In this document: in pieces, positions 11,369-22,799 of the stretch
Layout of the letters: each line of letters starts with the position of its first letter
Numbering within the stretch: the first letter of the stretch is position 1
Assembly (NCBI GenBank): GCA_030549495.1
Contig: JAUIRK010000794.1
Location: 1-64,000, forward strand
Source of the DNA: Nectonema munidae
Lineage: Eukaryota; Nematomorpha; Nectonematoida; Nectonematidae
Direction: 5' to 3'
DNA: 64,000 nt
Program-made: the position numbers and the translations under genes
The notes under the pieces: generated by a model
Databases searched by the model: none
Told to the model about the DNA's origin: nothing
What the model saw: only the letters and a program-made list of their open reading frames with translations

Positions 11369-11659
11369 ATAACTTGGGAAGGCGTTTCCGCCAAGTCACT
11401 CCTTTCTGATGTAGAAGATTTTTTGTCCTTCTTATCAAAGTCTTGCTGCATTCAATATCCATTTTTTCTTCAAATGCAAAACATTTTTCATAATCTTACA
11501 TATGTGTTTCGAGATGAAGTTTATTCAATTGTAGAAGCCAATTTTGACAATAATGAAAATGAAATGCCTATTTTTTGGTGTGATATCTCATTCATCATTC
11601 ATAATCTCACTTTGTTGATATCATTAATTAGCGACAAAATATTTAATTACTCTGTTTAA
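11369..11659 (+). CDS. Candidate third, terminal Roquin exon
   Basis: After an excellent acceptor (TGTAATTTTTTTAG) an open frame begins in phase 0, as required after the exon ending at 8614, and runs 96 codons to a stop, with AATAAA 82 bp beyond it. It begins ITWEGVSAKSLLSDVEDFL and ends PIFWCDISFIIHN followed by a hydrophobic helix. The end can be laid against the Roquin segment PTWEQLENGLVAVRTVV (W, spaced aliphatics, D, N, S), but identity is low and the spacing is about 19 residues longer. If correct, the protein would stop before the CCCH zinc finger. It could equally be the last exon of an unrelated gene. Confidence 0.35.
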   Translation: MTWEGVSAKSLLSDVEDFLSFLSKSCCIQYPFFLQMQNIFHNLTYVFRDEVYSIVEANFDNNENEMPIFWCDISFIIHNLTLLISLISDKIFNYSV

Positions 11660-11740
11660 CCATTGAAGTTCAATATATATACATTATATTATATAAAATT
11701 TATTTGTTTTTCAAGATATGCCAGAAATTCTTATGCTTTT

Positions 11741-11746
11741 AATAAA
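11741..11746 (+). terminator. Poly(A) signal AATAAA
   Basis: A canonical hexamer lies 82 bp after the stop of the exon at 11369-11659. In AT-rich DNA this hexamer is common by chance, so only its position is supportive. Confidence 0.35.
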
Positions 11747-12865
11747 AAATCATTGCTATTAAATATATAAATTAGAATATGTTTAGCATATTAGTAGAGG
11801 ACTTTCTTTTGAACTTCGATGAAAGATTTAACGAATGGAGTCATATTTAATTTTGCTCTATAAAAATATATATTTTTTGCTGAAATTTTAGTCGTTGAAA
11901 CTATCTATATTTGGATTTTAAATGTTATGACAAGTTAAAAAAACCACTTAACCTTAGATCATTGGTTGTCAACATTGTTACTTTCAGTGCCATCTGATCA
12001 TTTGTCAAAATTTAATAACCACATTCGTCCCTTCCCTTCCCCTTTTCTAAAATCATCTGCCTTAAATTTGCATTGGTATCATGGTTTACATTCAAAATAA
12101 TCCTAATATAATACCGAAAATCTTTATATTTTTCCCTTATCAATGTTCTGTCAAGACTACTGGAAACAACATTAATACATTTACCTCTACATAGAATATT
12201 TTTATAGTTGGGCTTTACACATTTAATAACAAAGCCAAAAAATTTTGATTCTTCAATGACTACAGATAACTTGATTCATTCGATTAAACCTCGAAATTAA
12301 AAAAACTTCTGTCTACTTTTGACTGATGCGACTAAATATAGTAATTCCACTTTAACTACTCCATATAACGAATTCACTGGGCTAGTTTTGTGCATCTTTT
12401 GCATAAGTACCGATATGAAAGCTTCAGAAATTTTATGCTAGTCAATGAATATTTAGCTTTCGTAAAAGCAGCACCAACTTAAAAATAATCAAGAAATGGA
12501 ATTTTTAGTAACATTAAATTTTTTCTGACTCCAGTCATTAGAAAGTGAGGAAGATGTCTTTGCACTTCATTACACTATTTCGATAACTTTAGAGAAGTGA
12601 AGAAGCTTGTTGAAACATTTTATGGTATCTTGGTTTATAAAACGAACAAATTAGCAACAAAAGAATCCTTACATGATTCTTTGTTTCGTATTTATCAGAT
12701 TTATAAAGTCTTTGCAAAAATAATTGTTAAAACAGAATTTCACATTTTAGTATGAATGATGCCATCAAATTCGATATAGCAATATCAAATTTGGAGATCC
12801 TATATATGACATACGATAGGATCCATAAATTGCACCTTCTACCGTAGAATTTTATATTTATTACA
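11747..12865. other. AT-rich spacer between convergent genes
   Basis: I see no gene. A stretch at about 11965-12060 (TTGGTTGTCAACATTG... then a pyrimidine-rich run) might be a decayed hAT terminus, but no partner end is visible. Confidence 0.35.
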
Positions 12866-13021
12866 ACCTCAAGTACCCGAACAGGTTCTGAGAAAAAGAA
12901 AGTGTTTGGATACGTAAAAACTTTCTTTCATTTTATTCTTTCTTTTCTTAGGTGGGCACATCAGTTGTTCGGATACGCGAAAATTCGGATATTCGAGGTT
13001 AGGATCTTCAAAATCTCACTG
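12866..13021. mobile_element. Tigger/pogo-type element end
   Basis: The right border, read inward, is CAGTGAGATTTTGAAGATCC and continues with CTCGAATATCCGAA, the kind of terminus found on Tigger/pogo elements. It adjoins a TA dinucleotide. A related inverted segment (CCTCAAGTACCCGAACA) lies about 110 bp to the left. No transposase remains. Confidence 0.5.
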
Positions 13022-13267
13022 TACTTTTATAAATATATAAGAAAAATAATGAATATTAAAAAATAGGTTAGAGTGAAAAAAAAAGATTAAAACGTAATCC
13101 TGTATTAAAACTAGGAAGAAATACACGCGAGAATATAATGATTATATGAATTTCTGAACCAAAAACGTAAACTTACTAATTAACTTTTTAATTTTTATCA
13201 TAATATATTTATAGCAAATTTGCACATAAAAATTTGAATTATAAAATTTTATATGCTCTTTTAACTT

Positions 13268-13293
13268 TGATTATTATTATTATTATTATCATT
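13268..13293. repeat. (ATT)n microsatellite
   Basis: A short trinucleotide run (GATTATTATT... to ATC). A similar ATT-rich run lies at 11313-11343. Confidence 0.8.
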
Positions 13294-13523
13294 GGTCGAA
13301 TTTTCTGGGTGAAATTTTCTTAGTTATTCATGTTACATCGTTATGCTACCTGGAAAAAATAATTAATAATAGCATAATTAATATGAAAAACAAAAGTATT
13401 TCTCCGCATATAATATCTTCGATTCCAACACTCATAGGCAAAAACAGTAGAAATGAAAATTTTCAAGAAGTATGTTTTGCCTAAATTCAATTTTCAACAA
13501 AATTGCATCATTTTATGATATAA

Positions 13524-13529
13524 TTTATT
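13524..13529 (-). terminator. Poly(A) signal for the minus-strand membrane gene
   Basis: TTTATT on the + strand is AATAAA on the minus strand, about 105 bp after the stop of the exon at 13635-13877. Confidence 0.4.
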
Positions 13530-13634
13530 TAATTATAATTTGACAAGAACTTTTTTTGTGTATTGCTGAAAATATAAACATTGAATAACTGTGTAAGGAT
13601 GAACAAATTAGTCAATTAAAAGTAATAATAATAA

Positions 13635-13877
13635 TTAGATAAGCGATGGTTTCATTTTGATTTCTGGATCAAATTGGGTGAAGTTACTGGATCTGGTTTT
13701 AGCGTACTTTTTATTGAGTAGGTAGTTTTGCAGGAGCTTCTTCACTTTAAAATCCTCTTGTTCTCTTCCAGTCGTTGATTTCTTCTTGCGAAACAAAATT
13801 AACACTGTAAAGACGATTGCGTAAATGCTAACCAGGGAAATTATGTACAGCATCGCTTTTATTTTTTTATCGATTTC
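13635..13877 (-). CDS. Terminal exon of a small single-pass membrane protein
   Basis: The minus-strand exon begins after a clean acceptor (TTGTGCAATTTAG|GAAATCG); an in-frame TAG overlaps that acceptor, so translation must enter by splicing or start at the ATG eight codons in. The encoded part is EIDKKIKA, then one hydrophobic segment of about 20 residues (LYIISLVSIYAIVFTVLILF), a basic stop-transfer RKKK, and a polar, lysine-rich tail of about 48 residues ending PEIKMKPSLI. This is the layout of a type I or III membrane protein C-terminus with a cytoplasmic tail. I do not recognise the family. Composition differs from the surrounding AT-rich frames, which favours a host exon. Confidence 0.5.
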   Translation of the reverse strand, partial: EIDKKIKAMLYIISLVSIYAIVFTVLILFRKKKSTTGREQEDFKVKKLLQNYLLNKKYAKTRSSNFTQFDPEIKMKPSLI

Positions 13878-14796
13878 CTAAATTGCACAAAGATTATAGG
13901 AGAAAACACCCACTCACTATCCTAACGTAACTTCTGTTATATAATTTCTTAAAGGCTATGCATTCTCTATACTTTAGGTGTAGGACATAGGTTTTACATT
14001 TGAATATAATAATAACCACACCTGTTTTAATAATATTTATTTTAAAATTTATTTGTGGACCTGTTTTTAAAACTTCTTTCAACAATTTAAGACATGCTTA
14101 ATAACTGGAATGTGTTACAATTGAGTATATTTCAGCCCCAATGAGACCTCGTAATATTAGCCTATAAATTATAAATCATTTCCTTTAACCATCGAATATA
14201 TATGCCACTAGAAATTTGTAGTCACACTCTTTATATCTGTCTACTGTTTATACTTTTGTAATCACATCCATTTATGGCGATGAATGATTTATTAAGTTAT
14301 ATTTCATGAGGAAGTAACAAAACAAAAATGGTACTTGACTTAAATCAATAAATCATCTTTATTCGTAAAGACATTATCTAGTATCTAGTTTAACTCATTA
14401 TTTAGTTCTCGTCACAAAACAAATATATGGCTGTTTTTTTAATTATAATTGGAAGGATATTTGTGGTGATGTTACACTTTATACAATCAGATATCTGCTA
14501 TGAATGAATATCTTATAAATTACCCGATTTTTTAAAATTAATTCGCAAATTCCCCTATTTTACAAGTTAACCCTCAGAACTAATATTGATCCTCCCCCTG
14601 CAGTAAGTTAGACAAATGACCGCACCCGTAATTTATGGGCGGATCCCGTAAACCTGTTCGAGTGGCCCGCCCATCACGAATCTAATTAGTATATCAGCTA
14701 TAGAAGTATTAGATGGGACGATCGAAATTGTTAACTACATTAAAGGCTGACCATTAAAATCAGGGCTGTTTTTAAGATTATTTTCTGGCATAAAAT

Positions 14797-15110
14797 TTGC
14801 TTTCATACAATTTCCATGCACACAATAGTGGGATCGCTGTCTCAAGGGCTATTGCTTTAAGATTTTATGAACTAAGGAAGGATATTCTTATATTTTTGAG
14901 TTTAGAAGCATTTAATCTTTGCCACTTGCTTAATAATGAAACTTGGCCAATGAAGTTCTATTTCTGGATGATAAATTTCCAAGCCCTCTGCTCTCTCAAT
15001 AGGAATCTTTAGCGGAATAATGAAAATATTCTGAAGTGTAATGACAAAGTTGGCTCTTTTAATAAAAATTTACATTGTGGGCAGTTAGAAAAATAATAGG
15101 AGAACAAAAT
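14797..15110 (+). pseudogene. hAT transposase core fragment (GTF2IRD2-like)
   Basis: The open frame 14797-15012 contains ALRFYELRKDILIFL, then FNLCHLLNNETWPMKF, then LCSLNRNL. This is the order seen in GTF2IRD2-type hAT proteins (LRxEIxxFL, then a D/ETW or D/EWL motif, then LNxLNxxLQG). Beyond the stop at 15012 the match continues as NENILKCNDKVGSFNKNLH, equivalent to the NI...KVxAFxxKLxLW segment. The zinc-finger start and the C-terminal dimerisation region are missing. It is clearly an old broken copy. Confidence 0.6.
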
Positions 15111-15522
15111 TAACTTTCAAAAAATTACCGACTCGAAAAAATCCTATCAATTTGATTCAAAAAGTTTTTAAATGCTGAGTAAAACATTGAAAAGTATTCC
15201 CAATCAATTAATGTAGCTTTTTTTGGATTGGATGAGAAAAACTTTTGTAATAAGTGCATATCAGTTTGCAGTATTTACTGTTGATTTAGATAGAGGATGG
15301 GCTTATGGAAATCAAAAAGCACAGAGAGTTGTAACTAAAACACATACCGATTATCATTACAACATAAGAAGTTCGAATTCTTCCTTTAGCAACATCAAAT
15401 GCGTGTGAGACTCTTGCTTTTCTGCTATAAATACCGGTAGGACTTTTTACCCAAATACACCAAAATACACACAAATATGTTATTTATTTTCAAATAAGAA
15501 CTTGAAATTAAAAATAATACAC

Positions 15523-15617
15523 AAAAACTGTGATTAACTATCTTAAGCATAATGCGAGCATATAGCCTTACGGCTGAAAGTACTTTGATATCTCCAACCA
15601 ACCTATAAAATTATAGG
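15523..15617 (+). mobile_element. SINE 3' tail (headless copy)
   Basis: This ~95 bp segment (AAACTGTGATTAACTATC ... CCAACCAACCTATAAAATTA) is a near-identical direct repeat of 15743-15838, the tail of the next, more complete SINE copy. Confidence 0.65.
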
Positions 15618-15838
15618 TTGTTTGATGCGCCGCCATACATAAGCCTTTTTTGAGTCTCAATGGTTGTTAGGGTGTACCTCTCAGGTTAAAAGTTGAAGGT
15701 CAGAGTCGATCCCCAAGGCTCGCAACTCTTAAAAACAAATTCGCAAAAACTGCGATTAACCATCTTAAGCATAATGCGAGCATATAGCCTTACGGCTGAA
15801 AGTGCTTTGATATATATCCAACCAACCTATAAAATTAG
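15618..15838 (+). mobile_element. tRNA-derived SINE, near-complete copy
   Basis: The 5' end AGGTTGTTTGATGCGCC resembles that of the SINE at 27859 (AGGTTGTTTGATGAGG). A pol III B-box-like AGAGTCGATCC lies at 15702-15713. The body then runs into the tail shared with 15523-15617. It has no coding capacity. Confidence 0.6.
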
Positions 15839-15931
15839 CTATATATATTACAAAATATTATTCTATATAGCTATTTTAAGTTTTTTTTGTATATAAATAA
15901 TATTTAAATGTATTATTATACAAATAAAAAA

Positions 15932-16010
15932 TCTGAGCCTCAATGCTCTCAGCTTAACCGTTCAAGTTTAGGGGTTCAATCCCAAAGGTCCCGACTCTTA
16001 AAACAAAATT
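15932..16010 (+). mobile_element. SINE head fragment with intact B box
   Basis: GAGCCTCAATGCTCTCAGC is followed by GGGGTTCAATCCC (15971-15983), a perfect pol III B box, then the same CGACTCTTAAAA exit found after the B box of the preceding copy. The tail is missing. Confidence 0.6.
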
Positions 16011-16181
16011 ACAATAAACTAAATAAAAAATCAAGTTATTATTTTAATATTTTAAATTATTTATAATTCAATTTCAAATAATTTATATTAGTTTTATGCT
16101 GAGAATAATTCTTCTATGTATATTTAACTTATTCTGTGAATATTTAAATTTGTTTTCGTGTATTTGGGTAAATAGTCTCAC

Positions 16182-16610
16182 CCAGGGTCCGCGCTCTCAA
16201 TCTTGAGCCCTCCCCCCCCCCCATTTTGACCTGAGCCCCCTCCACCCCTCACCCCTACTCAATTTTCCAAGCCTCTCCACTAAATTTTTCAAGCTTAAAT
16301 AAGTTTTAAATGAATTACATCCGATAAAGTGCGCTTGTGAAGAAGTCTTTTCTTTGTACATTGGTAGTTTCAATAAATATATTATAAAATTGTCTAGAGT
16401 ATTTTTTGAGTATCAAGCTGCTCTAACAATAGGAATCAGTACTGCATCCTGTGAGAGAATTTTTTTCGACCCTTAAAAGAGTTTTCGAGTTTTTGAACTA
16501 TTTCAACGAAAAGTCAAGAAGGCTGAATGTTTGACATGTAAATTATTTTATTACAACAAATCGACGTCGGAAAAAGAACATAATGAAAGAATACCTAGCA
16601 TAAGTTTCTC
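16182..16610 (+). mobile_element. hAT element remnant with C-terminal dimerisation motif
   Basis: The left part starts CAGGGTCCGCGCTC and contains an 11-C run (16212-16222), resembling the terminus of hAT elements. At 16397-16560 broken frames read ALTIGISTASCERIFF, then TLKRVFEFLN, then KSRRLN. This is the hAT C-terminal dimerisation block (TASCERxFSxLKxxK...RL) in its ZMYM-like form. Everything between terminus and C-terminus is deleted. Confidence 0.6.
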
Positions 16611-16812
16611 ATAAACGTTTTCTTATTTTTATCATGTATTTGAATACAAGCTATCTCCAAATATCACATATTATTTCATATACTTTTTGAAATAAAGTTA
16701 TAAATTATTATTAATTTTTTTATGTTTGAACACGTACTTATAATTCAAATTATTTTAAGTAATCAAATAATATTGATGGTGTGACTCGAACAATATATTT
16801 TCTAGCTCACTG

Positions 16813-17173
16813 TACAGTGAGAATGAAAAGGTAAAATTTGCTGTTCTATATGAATTAAATTCATAGCGGTCTAATTATTACATTATAAATTTATATACAA
16901 CGGGAAATTCAACATTCAGAAGGGATATAAAAATTACGTTTCAATTTTTATAAAAAAAAGTAAAAAATTAAATTCAAAATCAGGTTTTTTTCAATCATGT
17001 TTTTTAAAATTAAACCACGTTCATAATTTCAATACATGTCGAAATCATCAATTTTATAACGACTTTACATTTATGCATTGGGTTGAATTATGTCCAAACC
17101 GGTTAATGTGGAAAAATACAAAATGGAATCGTCTGATTTATCGAGGTCTGACTTATCAGAGTGCTCAAATCTC
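16813..17173. mobile_element. Tigger/pogo-type MITE
   Basis: The left end CAGTGAGAATG and the right end (inward: AGTGAGATTTGAGCACTC, then CAGACCTCGATAAATC) are imperfect inverted repeats related to the terminus at 13021. A second element end abuts it on the left: CTCACTG|TA|CAGTGAG at 16806-16821. Confidence 0.45.
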
Positions 17174-19105
17174 ACTCTCTCTCTATAATCTCATTTTTTT
17201 AATCTAGTTTTTTATTATTCTCAACTTATAACGTTTGGAAGATTAAAACTATTATAAAATGAGAGAAATAGTAGCTAGAATTAGAAAATAAAACCAGTTT
17301 TGTATTTTATTTTTTTACACACATTGTTGAATTACACTCTGTTTTCAGTTTTGAAGCCAAAGTTCAGCCTTTTTGGTGCGGCTTCAAATCTAAAGTATTT
17401 AACCTTTTCGGAGAAGTCAATGTTCAGAAGATTGAATTATAAAAATTTGATAATTATGGAAAAAGTTTGAAAATTGTAAATATATATTTTTGAATATTTT
17501 GTACAGCCGTTTGTGTGTGATACTATTATAAATGCATTTCAAATTTCAGAAGTTTTAAATTAAGGTTGACTTTAGAGTTGTAATTTAAATAAAAGAAGAC
17601 CTGACGTTGAAAATTTATCATAAACCTAAATAAAACTACCAGGATTTTAGAATCTCGTGTCACAATCAAATGATCTATCCATGCTTAAAGGAGACTATTA
17701 GACGTTTTCAATATTCGTACAAACTTTTGCTGTGAAACTTTGAATTGCAGGTTGAAATTTGTTCAGTGTTAACCAATCATACAACATAACATCCTTCTAA
17801 GGTAACTAAAGAATCTAAAAAAGATCTTTTTTTTAAATAAAATTGTTTTATTTTGTTTCTTATTTTCTAACATGTGTAAATAGCTACCTCAAATTTTACG
17901 TTTTTGCAAATTTAACATCTGGTTGTTTTCAATATAAAAATCTGGTATGCATCCTTTATTAAATTGATTTATCCTTGCCCACCCTTGATATAATATCAAG
18001 GTGATGTAATAAATAACGAAAGAAACAATATAATATACATTTGCACCAAAACTTACGAAAGAAACAATAAAATATACATTTCACCAAAACTTATTTTCTA
18101 AATCAAAATATGATATTCGTTATTTACTTATTAACTAATTCACTAAATTTAATTTTAGCCAGCAAAAATTTCTTATTTGCCTAATCATCTTAGTTTTAAA
18201 AAAGAATTGTGATTAGCAGAATAAATTGGAATAGATTTTTTTTTGATTTTCCATTGCATAAAGCAACACATCGCTTTTATAAACTATTTTAAAGAAATAT
18301 TAAATTAAAATAGCTATAAAAAATGTCATCTTTTAAAAACGTAAAACTTGTTATGGTGGATTAAGTTAGATGAAGTTTTGATAAGAGACAAAAAAGTAAA
18401 ATGAGTGTTGTAGGCTACAAATTTTGAAAAACTTATATTAAACCTTTCCAAATGATGAATGGTGCTTAGTTCTATATTACACAATTTAAGGCCTTTTTTA
18501 AATTTTGTTATATGTTTTTACATTCAAATATTACTCACGTTTAGGTAATCCTTGAAAAAAGAATCGTGAAAGAAGTATACATTTTATATTTAATATAAAG
18601 AAAAAACTAATTCTCCTCAATCTAAAACTTGTATTTTTCAGCCTTTAAATTTGATTTTTACTTATAAACCTTTGAATGTTGATTACCATAGTAATGACTA
18701 AATATTGACAAATCATTTCGCAATCACATCTATAATGCGAATCTTCTGTATCCTACTTATCATAATTTGTAATGTTTTTGCGTAACACTTATTATTGATA
18801 ATGTAAGCTGAACATTATCATGATACTTGTTTGAAGCGTTGCAAAATGTATCTCTTTTGGTTTATTGGCAAAATAATTCAGTATTTTTGATGATAACAGG
18901 CTTCTATGATTCATTGATTTTCTATAAAATCAAGAAGTATAGACATATTAAATAAACTTTATTATAACAACGATTCAAAGAAATAATCCAGAAAAAATAA
19001 ACACTTTTAATATGCATATATAACATACTTATATGGAAAATTTTGGACATATGTCCTTTATATAAATTTTTCAAATGAAAAGTAATCAAAAAAGTTATTA
19101 GCTCT
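17174..19105. other. AT-rich non-coding stretch
   Basis: No protein-like frame and no clear element ends. The segment TAACGAAAGAAACAATA(A/T)AATATACATTT is duplicated in tandem near 18014-18080. Confidence 0.35.
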
Positions 19106-19117
19106 GTTTATTGAATT

Positions 19118-19225
19118 TTGCAATTCCCTCACACTCTTTTTCAATTCAATGGCACCCTTTTGCAATTCCGTTACACCCATTTGAAATTTCGTTACATCTT
19201 TTGCAATTTTATTACACCTTTTTTA
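19118..19225 (-). repeat. 21 bp minisatellite coding coiled-coil heptads (minus strand)
   Basis: Five 21 bp units on the minus strand read GVIKLQK, DVTKFQM, GVTELQK, GAIELKK and SVRELQN, a perfect seven-residue period with hydrophobic a and d positions. One unit is short by a base, so the frame is broken. An inverted partner lies at 23551-23655. Confidence 0.75.
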
Positions 19226-20179
19226 TTTTTTTAATATTTCAAAATTTACTTATTATTTAAAACAAATATTAGTTATTCAAAAACAAATTATATTGAAAAA
19301 CATTATAAACAAATTTATCGAAGAAATAAAAAATGGGTTTCAGTATAAATTTTCTTAGATATTGTCTAAATTTATTGGCCACTAATGAGATAAAAACTGA
19401 ATAAATCAGAAAAACTACCTAAATTTAATAGCTAATAACCATTCAAAAAATACAATTAGAATTTTTAATAGACAATTCAGAATTAAAAGAATAAGTTATA
19501 ATTTAAAACATTATATATTTTATATACATTTTTTTAATAACTAAAGTTTATTCTTGTTTATTATGAGCAAAAAATGTTACACTCATTGCTGCAATGAATA
19601 GTGAAAAAATTTCACACTAAAAATTATTTTGTGATAGAACATGTAATACCGAAAATTTTAATCATCTTGCTTGAACTTGTATAAAAAATAGGTTTATTTT
19701 AAGAAGAAGAAATTTATTGAAGATTGAATATTTAGAATAAACTACAAATGCAAGTTAAATATGAAGCAAAAAAAGAATAAAACTGAAGTAATTACTGCTC
19801 TAAAGGTCATAAGTGACCGCTTGATAAGAAGTAAAATTGTAAAAAATAAAAATGGCATATACTATCAACAAGAGTAAAAAGATATTAATATCTATTTGTT
19901 ACAAGAATAACATTTAGAGGTCAAACAAGTTATGTTGTAGTTAGAGATGATTTAGTCCTGTATGGTACTTTTCAAACGTTTAATAGACAAAGATTCAGTA
20001 GAGAAGTGTCCAATAATCGATAACGTGTTAGGAATTCGAGAGGTTAAACGAAGGGGTAATCATATTTTCTTTAAATCATGGAAGAAATCTTTTCTTTTCA
20101 TAATCGTAGATGACAAAATTTTCGAAAATCTCTAATTAACAGTGATTAAAGTATTTTTATGTAAAAATAGCCAGTTTAA

Positions 20180-22442
20180 CCCTAGTGCCCTCCTTGGGTC
20201 CATTTGGACCCCCAAAAAAATTTTAGTGAATTTTTTTTAAAACTTTTTTTTGAACGTGGTTGAAACTTTTGCTGTTTGTTTATATTTGCATATTAGCACA
20301 ACTTAATAAATATCAATATAAAAAATATTGTTTACTTTTTAAAAATCAACAGGTTACTTTTCATACCCCTAAAGTCCTTTTGTACCCATTATTTTTTTTT
20401 GTAAAAAAAAAATGTTCATTTTATATAAATAAACTGTTAAAATTATTTATTCAATAATTTTGCTTTTGTTCAATTGGTATTGACTTTTGTTCAGCACATT
20501 CCAATTGTAATTGTTAATGTTTTTTAGATAATTTTTTTATTGTGCTTATATTTTTTAAATCTAAGTAAATAATTATTGAATTTTTTTATTTTTTAAAATT
20601 TTACTATTAGATTAAAACTAATAGTTTACCCTAAAATTTTTATTTATTTTAAAAATTATATTTTTTAAATCAAAATAAAATTGCTGAAAAAATTCTTTTC
20701 ACTCCGAACCTTCAAATTTTTCTGAAAGTTGTTCTGAATCAGAAGATAATCTTTCTATAAACAATTATGTTTCTTCTACATCTTGTGATCCTTCTATCAA
20801 TGATTATTTATCAAACTTCAAGCAATCCCTCAACTAGTTACGTTTCTAAAGATGGTAAAATTGAATGGAAAACGCATTGTAGTAGTAATTTAGGCAGAAA
20901 GAAAAGTGAGAATATTGTTAAGTTGAAATCTGTACCAACAGATTAGGCTGTTTCTAGAATTTTTGATATTTTCTCTTCTTGCATGCTTTTTTTCCAAAAA
21001 AAATTTTAATATTATTTTAAAAAGTTCAAATTTCAAAGGCTTTTCAAAGTTCAAAGAAAAATGGATAGATCTTGATGAAACGGAGTTAAAAGCTTATTTT
21101 GGTGTTACTTGCTGGAGTTTTTCGTTCAAAAAACGAACCAACAAAGAATCTTTGGCATCTAGAAAATGGAAGGAGTATTTTTGCTTTAATAATGTCAAAG
21201 AAAAGTTTTGAAATGATATCAAGTTCTTTGAGGTTTGACGACGCTTCCACAAGAAAAATAAGACAAGAAACAGACAAGTTTGCTCCTATCAAAGATGTTT
21301 GGGAAGAATGGGCTACAATTTCAAAAAAATTGTTCAATCAAAATTTTTTTCTGACAATTGATGAACAGTTGAGGGGCTACAAAGGTAGATTAGAGAGATG
21401 TCCATTTAGGAAATATATGCCTAATAAACCAAAAAAGTAGGGAATAAAATGTAGTGTTCTTTGTGATAATGAAACACATTATGTTTGGAAAATTTCATCT
21501 TGGAAAGCAACCTAATTCAAAAACCGAAAAAAAATATTGCGGAAAATGTTATGTTAGGTTTGTGCAAAGGACTGAAAGGACATAACATTACATATGATAA
21601 GTTTTTTTCATCATTCGCACTAAGTGAAAAACTTCTTTCTAAGCACAAAATAACAACAATGAAAAAAACAAAACTTCACTACCTATAAATTTTACTTTCT
21701 CTAAAAAACGTCTTTGTAGTTCTATTTTTCTTTTTACCGATAATTTTACTATTGTTTCTTATGTTTCAAAAAAGAATAAATGTGTTGCAGAGAACGTATC
21801 ATAACAATTTAAAAGTTTTAGAAAACGAAAAAAAACTCCCGGAAATTATTTCAGAACAAGACTAAAGGCGGCTTCGATACGTTCGATCAGACGTGTTCTA
21901 ATTATACTGTAGGAAGAAAAACAAACAGATGGCCAATGGTCGTGTTTGGAAATATTTTAGATATTTCAGCCTTAAATGCTTATGTTTTGTATACCAAAAT
22001 TAACTCTAATTGGATGGAAAACTGTAAATACAAAAGAAGATTCTTTTTTGCAGAACTTGGCAAAAGCCTAGCTTCAATGATGATAGAAACACGGTCAACA
22101 TTACAGTGAAATATTAGATCTCATAATATTGTAACAAATTGATAATAAAACGCAAGACAAAACCAAAAAAGAAAACGGGGAAGATGTATTTTATGTTCAA
22201 ATGATAACAAATTTGACACTTTTTGTTCAAAATGTACAAAATTTGTTTGCAAAGATCATCATCAAAAAGAGTGTTGTCGTTGTATTAATTTTTTTCATTT
22301 TGTTCTCTTAAATACTATTTCAATTCTTACTATAAATAATATTAATTTTTTTTATTTGAGCTATATTTTAATCGAGTGATTTACAATGGGTCCAGTTGGA
22401 CCCAAAGAGTATATTTATTAAGTTTTTTTGAGGGTGCAAGAG
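20180..22442 (+). mobile_element. piggyBac element with TTAA target duplications
   Basis: TTAA flanks both ends (20176-20179 and 22443-22446). The termini are CCCTAGTGCCCTC and, inward from the right, CTCTTGCACCCTC. Each end has a perfect 16 bp subterminal palindrome, GGGTCCATTTGGACCC at 20196-20211 and GGGTCCAGTTGGACCC at 22388-22403. The interior encodes a broken piggyBac transposase. The TTAA pair, matched palindromes and transposase together make the borders secure. Confidence 0.85.
20960..22320 (+). pseudogene. piggyBac transposase, decayed
   Basis: The DDE transposase of the element is spread over three frames. From 20963 comes ETELKAYFGV, then by a frameshift near 21100 LLAGVFRSKNEPTKNLW, then LRFDDASTRKIRQETDKFAPI and FLTIDEQLRGYKGR, which holds the first catalytic Asp. 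After a stop at 21438, CSVLCDNETHYVW holds the second Asp. GHNITYDKFFSSFALSEKLL follows, with the later Asp of the (C/T)DN(W/F)F motif. The distal part reads DQTCSNYTVGRKTNRWP, SALNAYVLY and finally a cysteine-rich domain GRCILCSNDNK...FCSKCTKFVCKDHH...CCRC (about 22175-22285). That C-terminal zinc-binding module is characteristic of piggyBac. Only a few breaks are visible, so it is not very old. Confidence 0.85.
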
Positions 22443-22799
22443 TTAAATTTATAAATATCAGAGATCTTGAGAGCGGAAATTTGAAAAAATAGGGGCGATG
22501 TGTGCGCGACTTAGCTTTTAAAAACATAAGCCTAAGTGTTTTTTGGGGAGCTCGTAGAAGAGTGTCTCCAAATTAAAACATTATAGCGTAGATGAGGAAG
22601 AAATAAACATTTATAAAAAACTTTCAAATGTTGGAAAGGAAAAAATTTTCTTCAATGCTTTATAGTTCCAACAAAGCGGGAAAATTTGTTGTTTATGAAG
22701 GATAATTTTTCAATTTTTGGCTATCGTTGATTATGAGAACCAAAAGTTTAAATTTTCTCACTAAGGATATTTAAATCGGATTAAGTAATTTAGGAAAAT

